A stretch of DNA of 7,290 nucleotides, taken from an uncultured Thermoleophilia bacterium (GTDB lineage: Bacteria; Actinomycetota; Thermoleophilia; UBA2241). Under the pieces are notes generated by a model. The model was not told where the DNA came from and searched no databases. It was given only the letters and a program-made list of their open reading frames with translations. Shown in pieces: positions 1-6,056 of the stretch. A program made the position numbers and the translations under genes. How positions within the stretch are numbered: position 1 is the first letter of the stretch; each line of letters starts with the position of its first letter. The stretch spans positions 1-7,290 of the forward strand of contig CAIXSE010000145.1 in the NCBI GenBank assembly GCA_903921965.1. The letters are read 5' to 3'.

Positions 1-146
1 CGGTCCCCCTGCACGCCGTCTACCGGCGCAGCACCGTCGAGTACTCCTCGCTGACCCCGGCGCAGCGCCAGGTCGTGGACGAGCAGGCCCTGCGCGGCAG
101 GGCCGACGTGCTCGCCCTCGCGGCTGCCCTGGGGATGCGGCTGTGA
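1..146 (+). CDS. C-terminal end of a probable PP2C-type protein phosphatase (5' end outside window)
   Basis: Only the last 47 codons are present, in the frame beginning at base 3 and ending with TGA at 144-146. The peptide starts VPLHAVYRRSTVEYSSLTPA and ends in an Ala/Leu-rich helix-like tail finishing GMRL. No catalytic motif is visible, so the assignment rests on two things. First, in actinobacterial clusters the gene directly before rodA-pbpA-pknB is usually the PP2C phosphatase (PstP/Stp), which removes phosphates placed by PknB-type kinases. Second, the tail resembles, from memory, the short region found after the membrane segment in some actinobacterial PP2C proteins. The stop overlaps the next gene's GTG start in a GTGA tetranucleotide, which indicates translational coupling within one operon. 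It could instead be another upstream operon protein; the metal-binding Asp residues of PP2C lie outside the window. Confidence 0.55.
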   Translation, partial: VPLHAVYRRSTVEYSSLTPAQRQVVDEQALRGRADVLALAAALGMRL

Positions 147-1465
147 CGCGCCGCAACACCGAGCTCGCGTTCCTCTGCATCGCGGGGGTCGTGAGCACGA
201 TGGCGTACGTCTCGGTGTACGCGGGGCGTTTCCGCGAGATCAACCGGGTGTCCATCATCTACGGCCTCGTTTTCGTGGCCATCTTCGTGGGCCTGCACCT
301 GCTGGTGCGCGTGGTGCTGCCGCAGGCCGACGCCTTCCTGCTGCCGATCACGGCGCTGCTCGCGGCCGTCGGGCTCACGGAGATCTTCCGCATCAGGCCC
401 GCCCTGGCGCTCACCCAGGGCCAGTGGCTGCTGGTCGGCGCGGCGCTCTTCGTCCTCACCGTCCTCGTGGTGCGCGACCACGCGCGACTGGACCGGTACC
501 GGTACCTCATCGGGGCCCTGGGCCTGGTCCTGCTGGTCGCGACCATCGTGTTCGGCACGACGGTGAACGGCTCCAAGCTCTGGATCCACGCCTTCGGCAT
601 GTCGATCCAGCCGTCGGAGTTCGCCAAGCTGGCCATCGTGATCTTCCTGGCCGGCTACCTGGACGACAAGAAGGTGCTGCTCTCGGTGCCCACGCACCAC
701 CTGCTCGGCGTGCCGCTCCCGGCCTACAAGTACTTCGGCCCGCTGTTCCTCATGTGGATGCTGTCGCTGGCCATGCTCGTCTTCATGAAGGACTTCGGCA
801 TGGCCCTGCTCTTCATGTCCATCTTCGTGGCGCTGATGTACATGGCCACGGCGCGCATCGCCTACGTGGTGCTCGGCGTCGGCCTGTTCGCCGCGGCCGC
901 GGCCGCGGCCGTCTTCCTCGTGCCCCACGTGCAGGACCGTTTCCACGTGTGGCTCGACCCGTGGCCGCACGCGTCGACCACAGGCTACCAGCTGCTGCAG
1001 TCGCTGTTCACGATCGCCGACGGCGGCCTCTTCGGGGCGGGCTTCGGGCGCGGGTTCCTGCTCTACGGCAACCACCAGCCCGTGGTGCCCGACCTGCAGA
1101 CCGACTTCATCTTCAGTGCCATCGCCAGCGAGATGGGCCTGGTGGGCGCCGTCGGCGTGATCCTCGTCTACGTGCTGTTCATGTGGCGCGGCTTCCGCAT
1201 CGCCGTGTGGGCGCCCGACGGCTTCTCCAAGCTGCTGGCCGCCGGCCTCGCCTTCGCCTTCGGCCTGCAGACGTTCATCATCCTCGGCGGTGTCACGCGG
1301 CTCATCCCGCTCACCGGCGTCACCCTTCCGTTCGTGAGCTACGGCGGCAGCTCCATCACCGCCAACCTCATGCTCGTCGCCCTGCTGCTCATGGTGTCCC
1401 ACCGCGCCAACGTGGTGCGCGACGGCACCGACCTCGAACGCCGCCGCCTCGCGGTGAGGAGCTAA
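143..1465 (+). CDS. rodA: FtsW/RodA-family SEDS peptidoglycan glycosyltransferase
   Basis: This 440-residue integral membrane protein of the SEDS family polymerises lipid II into glycan strands and works with a class B PBP. The family signatures are all present: QPSEFAK at 156-162, KDFG at 216-219, GYQ at 281-283, TDFIF with D321, and LPFVSYGGSS at 395-404. D321 lies in the extracellular loop where the putative catalytic Asp of RodA/FtsW is found. Hydrophobic segments run along nearly the whole chain, consistent with about ten or more membrane helices. The length is close to mycobacterial RodA. The GTG start at 143 is chosen because it overlaps the preceding stop, has a GGGGA purine run seven bases upstream, and puts a short charged stretch (TRRNTE) before the first helix. 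Operon position favours a RodA-like role with the adjacent PbpA, but FtsW and RodA cannot be separated firmly by eye. A run of seven alanines (250-256) sits in one membrane helix. Confidence 0.95.
   Translation: MTRRNTELAFLCIAGVVSTMAYVSVYAGRFREINRVSIIYGLVFVAIFVGLHLLVRVVLPQADAFLLPITALLAAVGLTEIFRIRPALALTQGQWLLVGAALFVLTVLVVRDHARLDRYRYLIGALGLVLLVATIVFGTTVNGSKLWIHAFGMSIQPSEFAKLAIVIFLAGYLDDKKVLLSVPTHHLLGVPLPAYKYFGPLFLMWMLSLAMLVFMKDFGMALLFMSIFVALMYMATARIAYVVLGVGLFAAAAAAAVFLVPHVQDRFHVWLDPWPHASTTGYQLLQSLFTIADGGLFGAGFGRGFLLYGNHQPVVPDLQTDFIFSAIASEMGLVGAVGVILVYVLFMWRGFRIAVWAPDGFSKLLAAGLAFAFGLQTFIILGGVTRLIPLTGVTLPFVSYGGSSITANLMLVALLLMVSHRANVVRDGTDLERRRLAVRS
890..909. repeat. GCCGCG tandem palindrome inside the SEDS gene
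   Basis: Three GCCGCG units plus a trailing GC form a perfect 20-base palindrome within the SEDS coding sequence. It encodes most of an alanine run (residues 250-256) in a predicted membrane helix. The alternation of GCC and GCG codons makes it self-complementary. It is probably a by-product of Ala coding in a very GC-rich genome. Confidence 0.6.
1456..1461 (+). promoter_or_regulatory. Ribosome binding site of pbpA, inside the end of the SEDS gene
   Basis: GAGGAG lies ten bases upstream of the ATG at 1472 and within the last codons of the preceding gene. This is a good match to the 16S anti-Shine-Dalgarno sequence. It supports the ATG start and implies coupled translation of the SEDS enzyme and its PBP partner. 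Confidence 0.6.
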
Positions 1466-1471
1466 GCCGGC

Positions 1472-2911
1472 ATGAACAGGGCGATCGCGAGGATCTTCAT
1501 CGTCGGCGTGGTGCTGTTCGTGGCGCTCATCGTGAACCTCACGTGGATCATGGCCGGGCGGGCGCAGTGGTACGCCGACCGCCCCGAGAACCGCCTCGGC
1601 ATCGCCAAGGAGATGAAGATCCGCCGTGGCGACATCGTCGCCTACGACGGCACCACCGTCGTCGGCTCGCAGCGCCGCTCGGGGTACTGGTACCGGACGT
1701 ACCCGAACGGCACCTTCGCCCCGCAGCTCATCGGCTACGACAACGTGCGGTACGGCCGCAGCGGCATCGAGGCGCAGCTCAACGACGTGCTCACCGGCGA
1801 GGCCAGCGACCTCGGCGTGCAGAACTGGGTGGACAGGATCCTGGGGCGCAAGCCGAAGGGGGCCACCGTCAAGCTCACGCTCGTCCCCGCGGTGCAGAAG
1901 GAGGCGCAGAAGTCGCTGGCGGGGCAGAAGGGCGCCGTCGTCGTGCTCGACCCGAAGAACGGCGCCCTGATCGCGGCCGCGTCGGCGCCCACCTACGACC
2001 CCGCCAACCTCGAGGAGAAGTGGCCCAGGCTCAGCACCGACCCCTCGGCGCCGCTGCTCGACAGGCCCACCCAGGGGCTCTACACCCCCGGGTCCTCCTT
2101 CAAGGTCGTGACCGCCACGTCGGGGCTCGAGAGCGGCAAGGTCACGCCCACCACAGTGTTCCTCGACACGGGGACGTACGTGGTGTTCGGGGGCAAGGTC
2201 ACGAACTACGGCGGCGAGGTGTTCGGCCGCAACGACTTCACCACGGCGCTCACGCTGTCGATCAACACGACCTTCGGCAAGGTGGGCAACGACGTCGGCC
2301 GCAAGCGGCTCATCGCGGCGGCGCAGCGGTTCGGCTTCTACGCCACGCCGCCGCTGCCGCTGCCGCAGGGCGAGGTCGTGCCCAGCGGCCGCTACGGCAA
2401 GAAGGGCCTGCTGTCGCCGGACGACTTCATGGACCCGCTGGCCGTGGCCTGGGCGGCCTGCGGGCAGGAGAAGCTCCTGGCCACGCCGCTGCAGATGGCG
2501 CTCGTCGCGGCCGGCGTGGCCAACGGCGGGCGCGTCATGGCGCCGTACTACCTGCAGCAGGTCACGTCGGCCTCCGGCGCGACCGTGCAGACGGCGAAGC
2601 CGCGCGTGTGGAAGACCGCGATGACTGCGGCCACGGCCGGCACGCTGAACTCCATGATGCAGCGCGTCGTCAATGCGGGTACGGGTACCGCGGCGGCGCT
2701 GGAGGGCATCCAGGTGGCGGGCAAGACCGGCACCGCCGAGGTCGGCGACGGCACGAACCTGGCGTGGTTCATCGCCTTCGCCCCGGCGGAGGACCCACAG
2801 GTGGCCATCGCCGTGGTGATCGAGGACACGCAGCAGACGGGCGGCGAGGCGGCAGCCCCCATCGCCGCCGAGGTGATCAGGACGGCCCTGGCGCAGCCCT
2901 CCCTGCCGTGA
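1472..2911 (+). CDS. pbpA: Class B penicillin-binding protein, PbpA type (peptidoglycan D,D-transpeptidase)
   Basis: This 479-residue membrane-anchored transpeptidase cross-links peptidoglycan stem peptides outside the membrane and is inhibited by beta-lactams. One N-terminal signal-anchor helix spans about residues 7-29. It is followed by a PBP dimerisation-like region (about 36-130) with the RPENR...RRGDI segment typical of actinobacterial PbpA. The transpeptidase domain runs from about 150 to 475. All three active-site motifs are intact: SSFK at 208-211 with nucleophile S208 (within TPGSSFK), SIN at 263-265, and KTG at 418-420 (within AGKTGTAE). The length matches Mycobacterium PbpA (about 490 residues). 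The gene starts six bases after the SEDS stop, so the two form a cognate polymerase/cross-linker pair. There is no PASTA domain in this protein; sensing appears left to the kinase. The stop codon lies in the loop of a strong hairpin. Confidence 0.95.
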   Translation: MNRAIARIFIVGVVLFVALIVNLTWIMAGRAQWYADRPENRLGIAKEMKIRRGDIVAYDGTTVVGSQRRSGYWYRTYPNGTFAPQLIGYDNVRYGRSGIEAQLNDVLTGEASDLGVQNWVDRILGRKPKGATVKLTLVPAVQKEAQKSLAGQKGAVVVLDPKNGALIAAASAPTYDPANLEEKWPRLSTDPSAPLLDRPTQGLYTPGSSFKVVTATSGLESGKVTPTTVFLDTGTYVVFGGKVTNYGGEVFGRNDFTTALTLSINTTFGKVGNDVGRKRLIAAAQRFGFYATPPLPLPQGEVVPSGRYGKKGLLSPDDFMDPLAVAWAACGQEKLLATPLQMALVAAGVANGGRVMAPYYLQQVTSASGATVQTAKPRVWKTAMTAATAGTLNSMMQRVVNAGTGTAAALEGIQVAGKTGTAEVGDGTNLAWFIAFAPAEDPQVAIAVVIEDTQQTGGEAAAPIAAEVIRTALAQPSLP

Positions 2912-2923
2912 GGCGGCAGGGAG
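2899..2923 (+). terminator. Hairpin spanning the pbpA stop codon (attenuator or RNA-stabilising element)
   Basis: A perfect 10-base-pair stem is formed by 2899-2908 (CTCCCTGCCG) and 2914-2923 (CGGCAGGGAG). The five-base loop at 2909-2913 begins with the pbpA stop codon TGA. No U-tract follows directly; the nearest T-rich patch is at 2940-2949. It is therefore not a textbook intrinsic terminator and may act as a partial attenuator or as a 3'-end stabiliser of the upstream message. It sits in the only gap of the plus-strand cluster (62 bases), so it could set the kinase level relative to the PBP level. Confidence 0.5.
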
Positions 2924-2939
2924 ACGGCGCGCGAGACAG

Positions 2940-2945
2940 TATCTT
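2940..2945 (+). promoter_or_regulatory. Possible -10 element upstream of pknB
   Basis: TATCTT lies in the only AT-rich patch (about 2938-2949) of the pbpA-pknB gap. It resembles a sigma-70 type -10 box and would place transcription start near 2952, giving a leader of about 22 bases that includes the ribosome site. No convincing -35 box is seen at the expected distance, where the hairpin lies. This is weak evidence for a pknB-specific promoter. Confidence 0.2.
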
Positions 2946-2963
2946 TCTTGCAGACGACCGAGT

Positions 2964-2967
2964 GAGG
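2964..2967 (+). promoter_or_regulatory. Ribosome binding site of pknB with two adjacent GTG starts
   Basis: GAGG, within GTGAGGT, is six bases upstream of GTG at 2974 and nine upstream of a second in-frame GTG at 2977. Both spacings are workable, so the protein may begin one residue later than annotated. No in-frame ATG lies nearby. Confidence 0.5.
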
Positions 2968-2973
2968 TAAGCA

Positions 2974-4887
2974 GTGGTGAGCGACGTGTTCCAGCCAGAC
3001 CAGGTGATCAGCGGCCGCTACCGCGTCCTGCGCAAGCTGGGCGGCGGCGGCATGGCCGACGTGTACCTCTGCGAGGACCTCACCCTGGGCCGCCGCGTGG
3101 CGCTCAAGGTGCTCCTCCAGCGCTTCCTGAACGACGCGACCTTCGTCGAGCGCTTCCGCCGCGAGGCCAAGGCCGCCGCGGGTCTCAACCACCCGAACCT
3201 CGTCAGCATCTACGACTGGGGCGAGGTCGACGGCACGTACTACATCGTCATGGAGTACGTGGAGGGGGAGACGCTCAAGGAGCTCATCCGGCGGCGCGGC
3301 CGCCTGGGCGGCAACGACGCCGTCCACATCGCCCTGCAGCTGCTCGCGGCCATCGACTTCGCGCACCGCGCGGCCATCGTCCACCGCGACATCAAGCCGC
3401 AGAACGTGATGCTCGACCGCAACGGCAACGTCAAGGTCATGGACTTCGGCATCGCGCGGGCCGGTGACTCCGGCATGACCGAGGCCGGGTCCATCCTGGG
3501 GACGGCGCAGTACCTCGCCCCCGAGCAGGCCCGCGGCCTGCCGGTCGACGAGCGCTCCGACCTCTACTCGGTCGGCATCGTCCTCTACGAGATGCTCACG
3601 GGCTCGGTGCCGTTCAAGGGCGACAGCGCCGTGACGGTCGCCCTCAAGCACGTCAACGAGATGGCGCCCGAGCCGGCGCAGCTCGTGCCGGGCATGCCGT
3701 ACTCGCTCAACCAGATCGTGATGAAGGCCATCGCCAAGGACCCGGACCTGCGCTACCAGGACGCCGCCCAGTTCGCCCGCGACCTGCGCTCCGCGCTGTC
3801 CGGCGGGCCCGTGGTGGCGGCCGCCTACGACCGGGGCACCGAGGCGACGCGGCTGATGGGCGCCGGTGCGGCCGCCGGCACGGCCGCCGGCGCCGCAACG
3901 TCCGTCATGTCGGGCGGCGGGGGCGGGTACGCGCCGGAGCCCCGCCGGCGCCGGCGCTGGCCCTGGATCGTCGCCATCGTGATCCTGCTGCTCGTCATCG
4001 CCGCGGCCGCCTACGGCATCGCCAGCATGATGGGCGGCGGGGGAGACCCCGTGCCGTCGGTCGTCGGCAAGTCGCAGGGCGAGGCCGTCGCCGCGCTCGA
4101 ACAGGCCGGCTTCAAGACGAGCGTGCAGGAGGAGTACAGTGACAAGTACGGCAAGGGCATCGTCACCCGGCAGGCCCCGACCGGCGGCACGGAGCTTCGC
4201 GCCGGCGAGACCGTCGACCTCTGGGTGAGCAAGGGCACCGAGACGGTCACGCTCGAGGACTTCAAGGGCTGGACGCCCGACGAGGTCCTGGCGTGGCTGA
4301 AGGACAACGGCCTCCTCGGCGCGCAGAAGTCCGGCAAGTCGGAGAGCGTGCCCGACGGTCAGGTCTACAAGCAGGACCCGGTCGCCGGCTCCACGGTCAA
4401 CAAGGGCGACCAGATCACCTACTGGGTGAGCAGCGGCAAGCCGCAGGCCACGGTGCCCGACCTCAGCGGCATGACGCAGGCCGACGCGCAGACGGCGCTC
4501 ACCGACGCCAAGCTCACGCTGGGCAACGTGACGACCGAGCCGAGCACCGACGTGGCGAGCGGGCAGGTCATGCGCCAGGACCCGGCGGCGGGCACGAAGG
4601 CGGCCCAGGGCACGGCCGTGGACATCGTGGTGTCGTCCGGCTCGCCGACGCCGAGCGTGTCGCCGAGCCCCAGCCCGACCGAGACGGCGGCCGGGGTCAC
4701 GGTCCCCAACGTGTACGGCATGGACTCCACCTCGGCCACCGACGAGCTCCAGCAGGCCGGCTTCGGGGTGCTCATCAAGCAGAAGGCCGGCACCGGGCAG
4801 CCGTCCGGCACGGTGGTGAAGATGTTCCCCGACGCGGGCAGCGTCGTCGCGGCGGGGACGAGCATCGTGATCACGATCGCAAAGTGA
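2974..4887 (+). CDS. pknB: PASTA-domain Ser/Thr protein kinase, PknB/PrkC type
   Basis: This 637-residue transmembrane kinase pairs an intracellular kinase domain with an extracellular muropeptide/lipid II sensor, controlling growth and division. The kinase domain (about 15-275) has a glycine loop GGGGMADVY (23-31), catalytic K45, helix-C E64, HRD with D139, N144, DFG at 157-159 and APE at 182-184. The activation loop contains GTAQYLAPEQ. An Ala/Gly-rich juxtamembrane linker (about 292-319) ends in a basic stop-transfer patch RRRRR (324-328), followed by one membrane helix (about 330-352). Four PASTA repeats follow at about 359-421, 422-487, 490-556 and 574-637, the last after a Ser/Pro/Thr linker (557-573). 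Length and repeat number match Mycobacterium PknB. It is the last gene of the cluster, next to the probable phosphatase, SEDS and PBP genes whose products are likely substrates or partners. The second PASTA repeat is atypical, and one activation-loop Thr of Mycobacterium PknB is replaced by Ala. Confidence 0.96.
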   Translation: MVSDVFQPDQVISGRYRVLRKLGGGGMADVYLCEDLTLGRRVALKVLLQRFLNDATFVERFRREAKAAAGLNHPNLVSIYDWGEVDGTYYIVMEYVEGETLKELIRRRGRLGGNDAVHIALQLLAAIDFAHRAAIVHRDIKPQNVMLDRNGNVKVMDFGIARAGDSGMTEAGSILGTAQYLAPEQARGLPVDERSDLYSVGIVLYEMLTGSVPFKGDSAVTVALKHVNEMAPEPAQLVPGMPYSLNQIVMKAIAKDPDLRYQDAAQFARDLRSALSGGPVVAAAYDRGTEATRLMGAGAAAGTAAGAATSVMSGGGGGYAPEPRRRRRWPWIVAIVILLLVIAAAAYGIASMMGGGGDPVPSVVGKSQGEAVAALEQAGFKTSVQEEYSDKYGKGIVTRQAPTGGTELRAGETVDLWVSKGTETVTLEDFKGWTPDEVLAWLKDNGLLGAQKSGKSESVPDGQVYKQDPVAGSTVNKGDQITYWVSSGKPQATVPDLSGMTQADAQTALTDAKLTLGNVTTEPSTDVASGQVMRQDPAAGTKAAQGTAVDIVVSSGSPTPSVSPSPSPTETAAGVTVPNVYGMDSTSATDELQQAGFGVLIKQKAGTGQPSGTVVKMFPDAGSVVAAGTSIVITIAK

Positions 4888-4917
4888 CGCGGCGCCGGCC
4901 GCGGCCGCGCGGCTGAA

Positions 4918-4965
4918 GCACGCGACGGGGCGGCGGGCCCGTGGGCCCGCCGCCCCGTCGCGTGC
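4918..4965. terminator. Long perfect hairpin between convergent genes (likely bidirectional terminator)
   Basis: Bases 4918-4940 and 4943-4965 are perfect reverse complements: 23 bases per arm with only GT between them, so about 22 pairs and a four-base loop form in practice. The arms are nearly all G/C and there is no T-tract on either side. It lies 30 bases after the pknB stop and seven bases after the stop of the opposing antiporter gene. The flanks add GGCTGA (4911-4916) pairing with TCAGCC (4972-4977) as an outer stem that includes the antiporter stop codon. The rest of the 84-base gap holds a GC-rich palindromic patch (4896-4907). Position and symmetry suggest transcription from both sides stops here. 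Confidence 0.75.
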
Positions 4966-4971
4966 ACGCGC

Positions 4972-5964
4972 TCAGCCGGCGAACCCGAACACGTAGACCA
5001 GGTAGGCGGCGTACACCGTCCCGGCGCCACCCAGGGACCACCACGTGAGCTTGTGCCTGAAGCGCAGCGTCAGGTAGAAGACGGTGCCGCTGATCAGGGC
5101 GAGCACGCCGCTCACCAGGCCCGTGGCGTTCAGCTCCCACGTCGTGAAGATGAGGCCCACCGAGACCGGGAACGTGCTCTGGAACACCATGGCACCGGTG
5201 ATGTTCCCGAGGGCCAGCGTGTCCTTCTTCTGGCGGACCCACAGCACGGAGTTGAACTTCTCCGGGAGCTCCGTGGCGATGGGCGTGATGAGCAGCGAGA
5301 CGACGAGCGGAGCGGCGCCGAGCGTCGTCGCGAGCGCCTGCACCTCGTGCACGAAGATCTCGGCGCCGACGATGATGCCCACCACCGACACCCCGATCTG
5401 CGTGAAGATCCGGTAGCGGTGCGGCATCACCGGGTGGCGGTGGAAGTACAGCGGCTTGCAGTCTTCCCCGAGGTCGCCGCCGCCGCGCATCGTCTCCCAT
5501 ACGTAATAGCCGTAGAAGACCAGCAGCGCGGCCGAGAGCGCGTAGTGCAGGGCACGCACGTGGATGAACCCGGCGCCCATGGCGAGCGCGTAGGCGATGA
5601 GGAAGTGACTGAGGTCGCGCCGCATGACCTTCTCGTTGGAGGTCACGGCCAGCGTGCGGCGCTTCGTGAGCGTGAAGGCCACGACGGCGGCGGCGGTGAC
5701 GACCATGGCGAGGCTCGAGAGCATGAACGGGGCGCCGAGGATGGCGCCGACGCCCACGTCTTCGGCGGCCGCTCCGGAGCTGAAGACGATGGCGATGATC
5801 GGCACCAGCGTCTCGGGGAGCGCGGTGCCGACGGCGGCGAGCACGCTGCCCACTGCCCCTTCGCCGAGCTCGTAGCGTCGGCCGAACCACTCGACGCCGT
5901 TGGTGAAGAGTTCGGCCGACGCGAGGATGAGGCCGAGCGCGAGGATGAGATAGAGGACGGCCAT
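4972..5964 (-). CDS. CaCA-superfamily (sodium/calcium exchanger-like) membrane antiporter
   Basis: This 330-residue membrane protein has two homologous halves, the layout of Na+/Ca2+ exchangers, which use a cation gradient to expel Ca2+ or another ion. The alpha-1 repeat is GTALPE (46-51) followed by GAILGAP (73-79). The alpha-2 repeat is TELPE (231-235) followed by GNITGA (253-258). The key acidic residues E51 and E235 are kept. Several other ligand positions known from the Methanocaldococcus exchanger appear replaced (Ser to Ala; Asn/Asp to Leu and Gln), so the transported ion is uncertain. About ten hydrophobic segments are visible, with a hydrophilic stretch at 100-118 and a central loop at 160-186 containing C169 and H175, H177, H182. 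ATG at 5964 is the only ATG/GTG/TTG start available: the frame upstream offers none before a stop at 6046-6048. No Shine-Dalgarno site precedes it, and a strong hairpin ends 16 bases upstream. It is tandem with the permease gene but probably transcribed separately. Confidence 0.85.
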   Translation of the reverse strand: MAVLYLILALGLILASAELFTNGVEWFGRRYELGEGAVGSVLAAVGTALPETLVPIIAIVFSSGAAAEDVGVGAILGAPFMLSSLAMVVTAAAVVAFTLTKRRTLAVTSNEKVMRRDLSHFLIAYALAMGAGFIHVRALHYALSAALLVFYGYYVWETMRGGGDLGEDCKPLYFHRHPVMPHRYRIFTQIGVSVVGIIVGAEIFVHEVQALATTLGAAPLVVSLLITPIATELPEKFNSVLWVRQKKDTLALGNITGAMVFQSTFPVSVGLIFTTWELNATGLVSGVLALISGTVFYLTLRFRHKLTWWSLGGAGTVYAAYLVYVFGFAG

Positions 5965-5974
5965 GCCGGCGGCA

Positions 5975-5980
5975 AGGATA
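5975..5980 (-). promoter_or_regulatory. Possible -10 element giving a near-leaderless antiporter mRNA
   Basis: On the minus strand TATCCT is read at 5980-5975, directly after the hairpin and ten bases before the ATG at 5964. With usual spacing, transcription would start about three or four bases before the ATG, which would explain the missing Shine-Dalgarno site. No good -35 hexamer is seen; that region lies in the hairpin. The call is tentative. Confidence 0.2.
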
Positions 5981-6021
5981 GCAGACGGGGCCGAGCGCCT
6001 GCGGCGCCCGGCCCCGTCTGC
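5981..6021 (-). terminator. Strong hairpin downstream of the purine permease gene
   Basis: Arms 5981-5993 and 6009-6021 (13 bases, GCAGACGGGGCCG and its complement) pair perfectly. After one mismatch (5994/6008), five further pairs form between 5995-5999 and 6003-6007 around a three-base loop. There is no T-tract on the minus-strand exit side. It lies 35 bases after the permease stop and 16 bases before the antiporter start, so it most likely ends the permease transcript and separates the two genes. Confidence 0.65.
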
Positions 6022-6027
6022 CCGTGG

Positions 6028-6045
6028 CGGCCGCCGGAGCGGCCG
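6028..6045 (-). terminator. Small accessory hairpin just after the permease stop
   Basis: A seven-pair G/C stem is formed by 6028-6034 and 6039-6045 with the four-base loop at 6035-6038. It begins 11 bases after the permease stop and directly precedes the larger hairpin in the minus-strand direction. Together they form a tandem terminator-like structure. Alone it could be chance in DNA this rich in G and C. Confidence 0.35.
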
Positions 6046-6056
6046 TCAGCCCTTGC

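Noticed and set aside
20..1402. A 460-codon open frame on the minus strand opposite the SEDS gene
   Set aside because: The translation is dominated by His, Glu, Asp, Arg and Gly with no domain pattern. It is the usual antisense shadow of a GC-rich gene with G/C third positions.
424..2970. An 848-codon open frame on the plus strand running across the SEDS and PBP genes
   Set aside because: It is Arg/Pro/Ala/His-rich, crosses two genes with clear catalytic motifs in another frame, and lacks any recognisable domain.
2548..3651. A 367-codon minus-strand open frame opposite the pbpA end and the kinase domain
   Set aside because: It spans an intergenic gap and two genes with intact motifs on the other strand, and its composition is that of an antisense shadow.
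4642..4692. Ser/Pro/Thr-rich repeat in pknB considered as a DNA tandem repeat or recombination site
   Set aside because: The base sequence is irregular. It is simply the coding sequence of a flexible extracellular linker between PASTA repeats 3 and 4.
4293..4916. A 207-codon plus-strand open frame within the 3' part of pknB
   Set aside because: It overlaps well-formed PASTA repeats in the true frame and is Arg/Gly/His-rich without structure.
4888..4971. The convergent gap considered as a place for a small RNA or tRNA gene
   Set aside because: There is no cloverleaf or promoter-like sequence. The space is filled by the long hairpin and a GC-rich palindromic patch.
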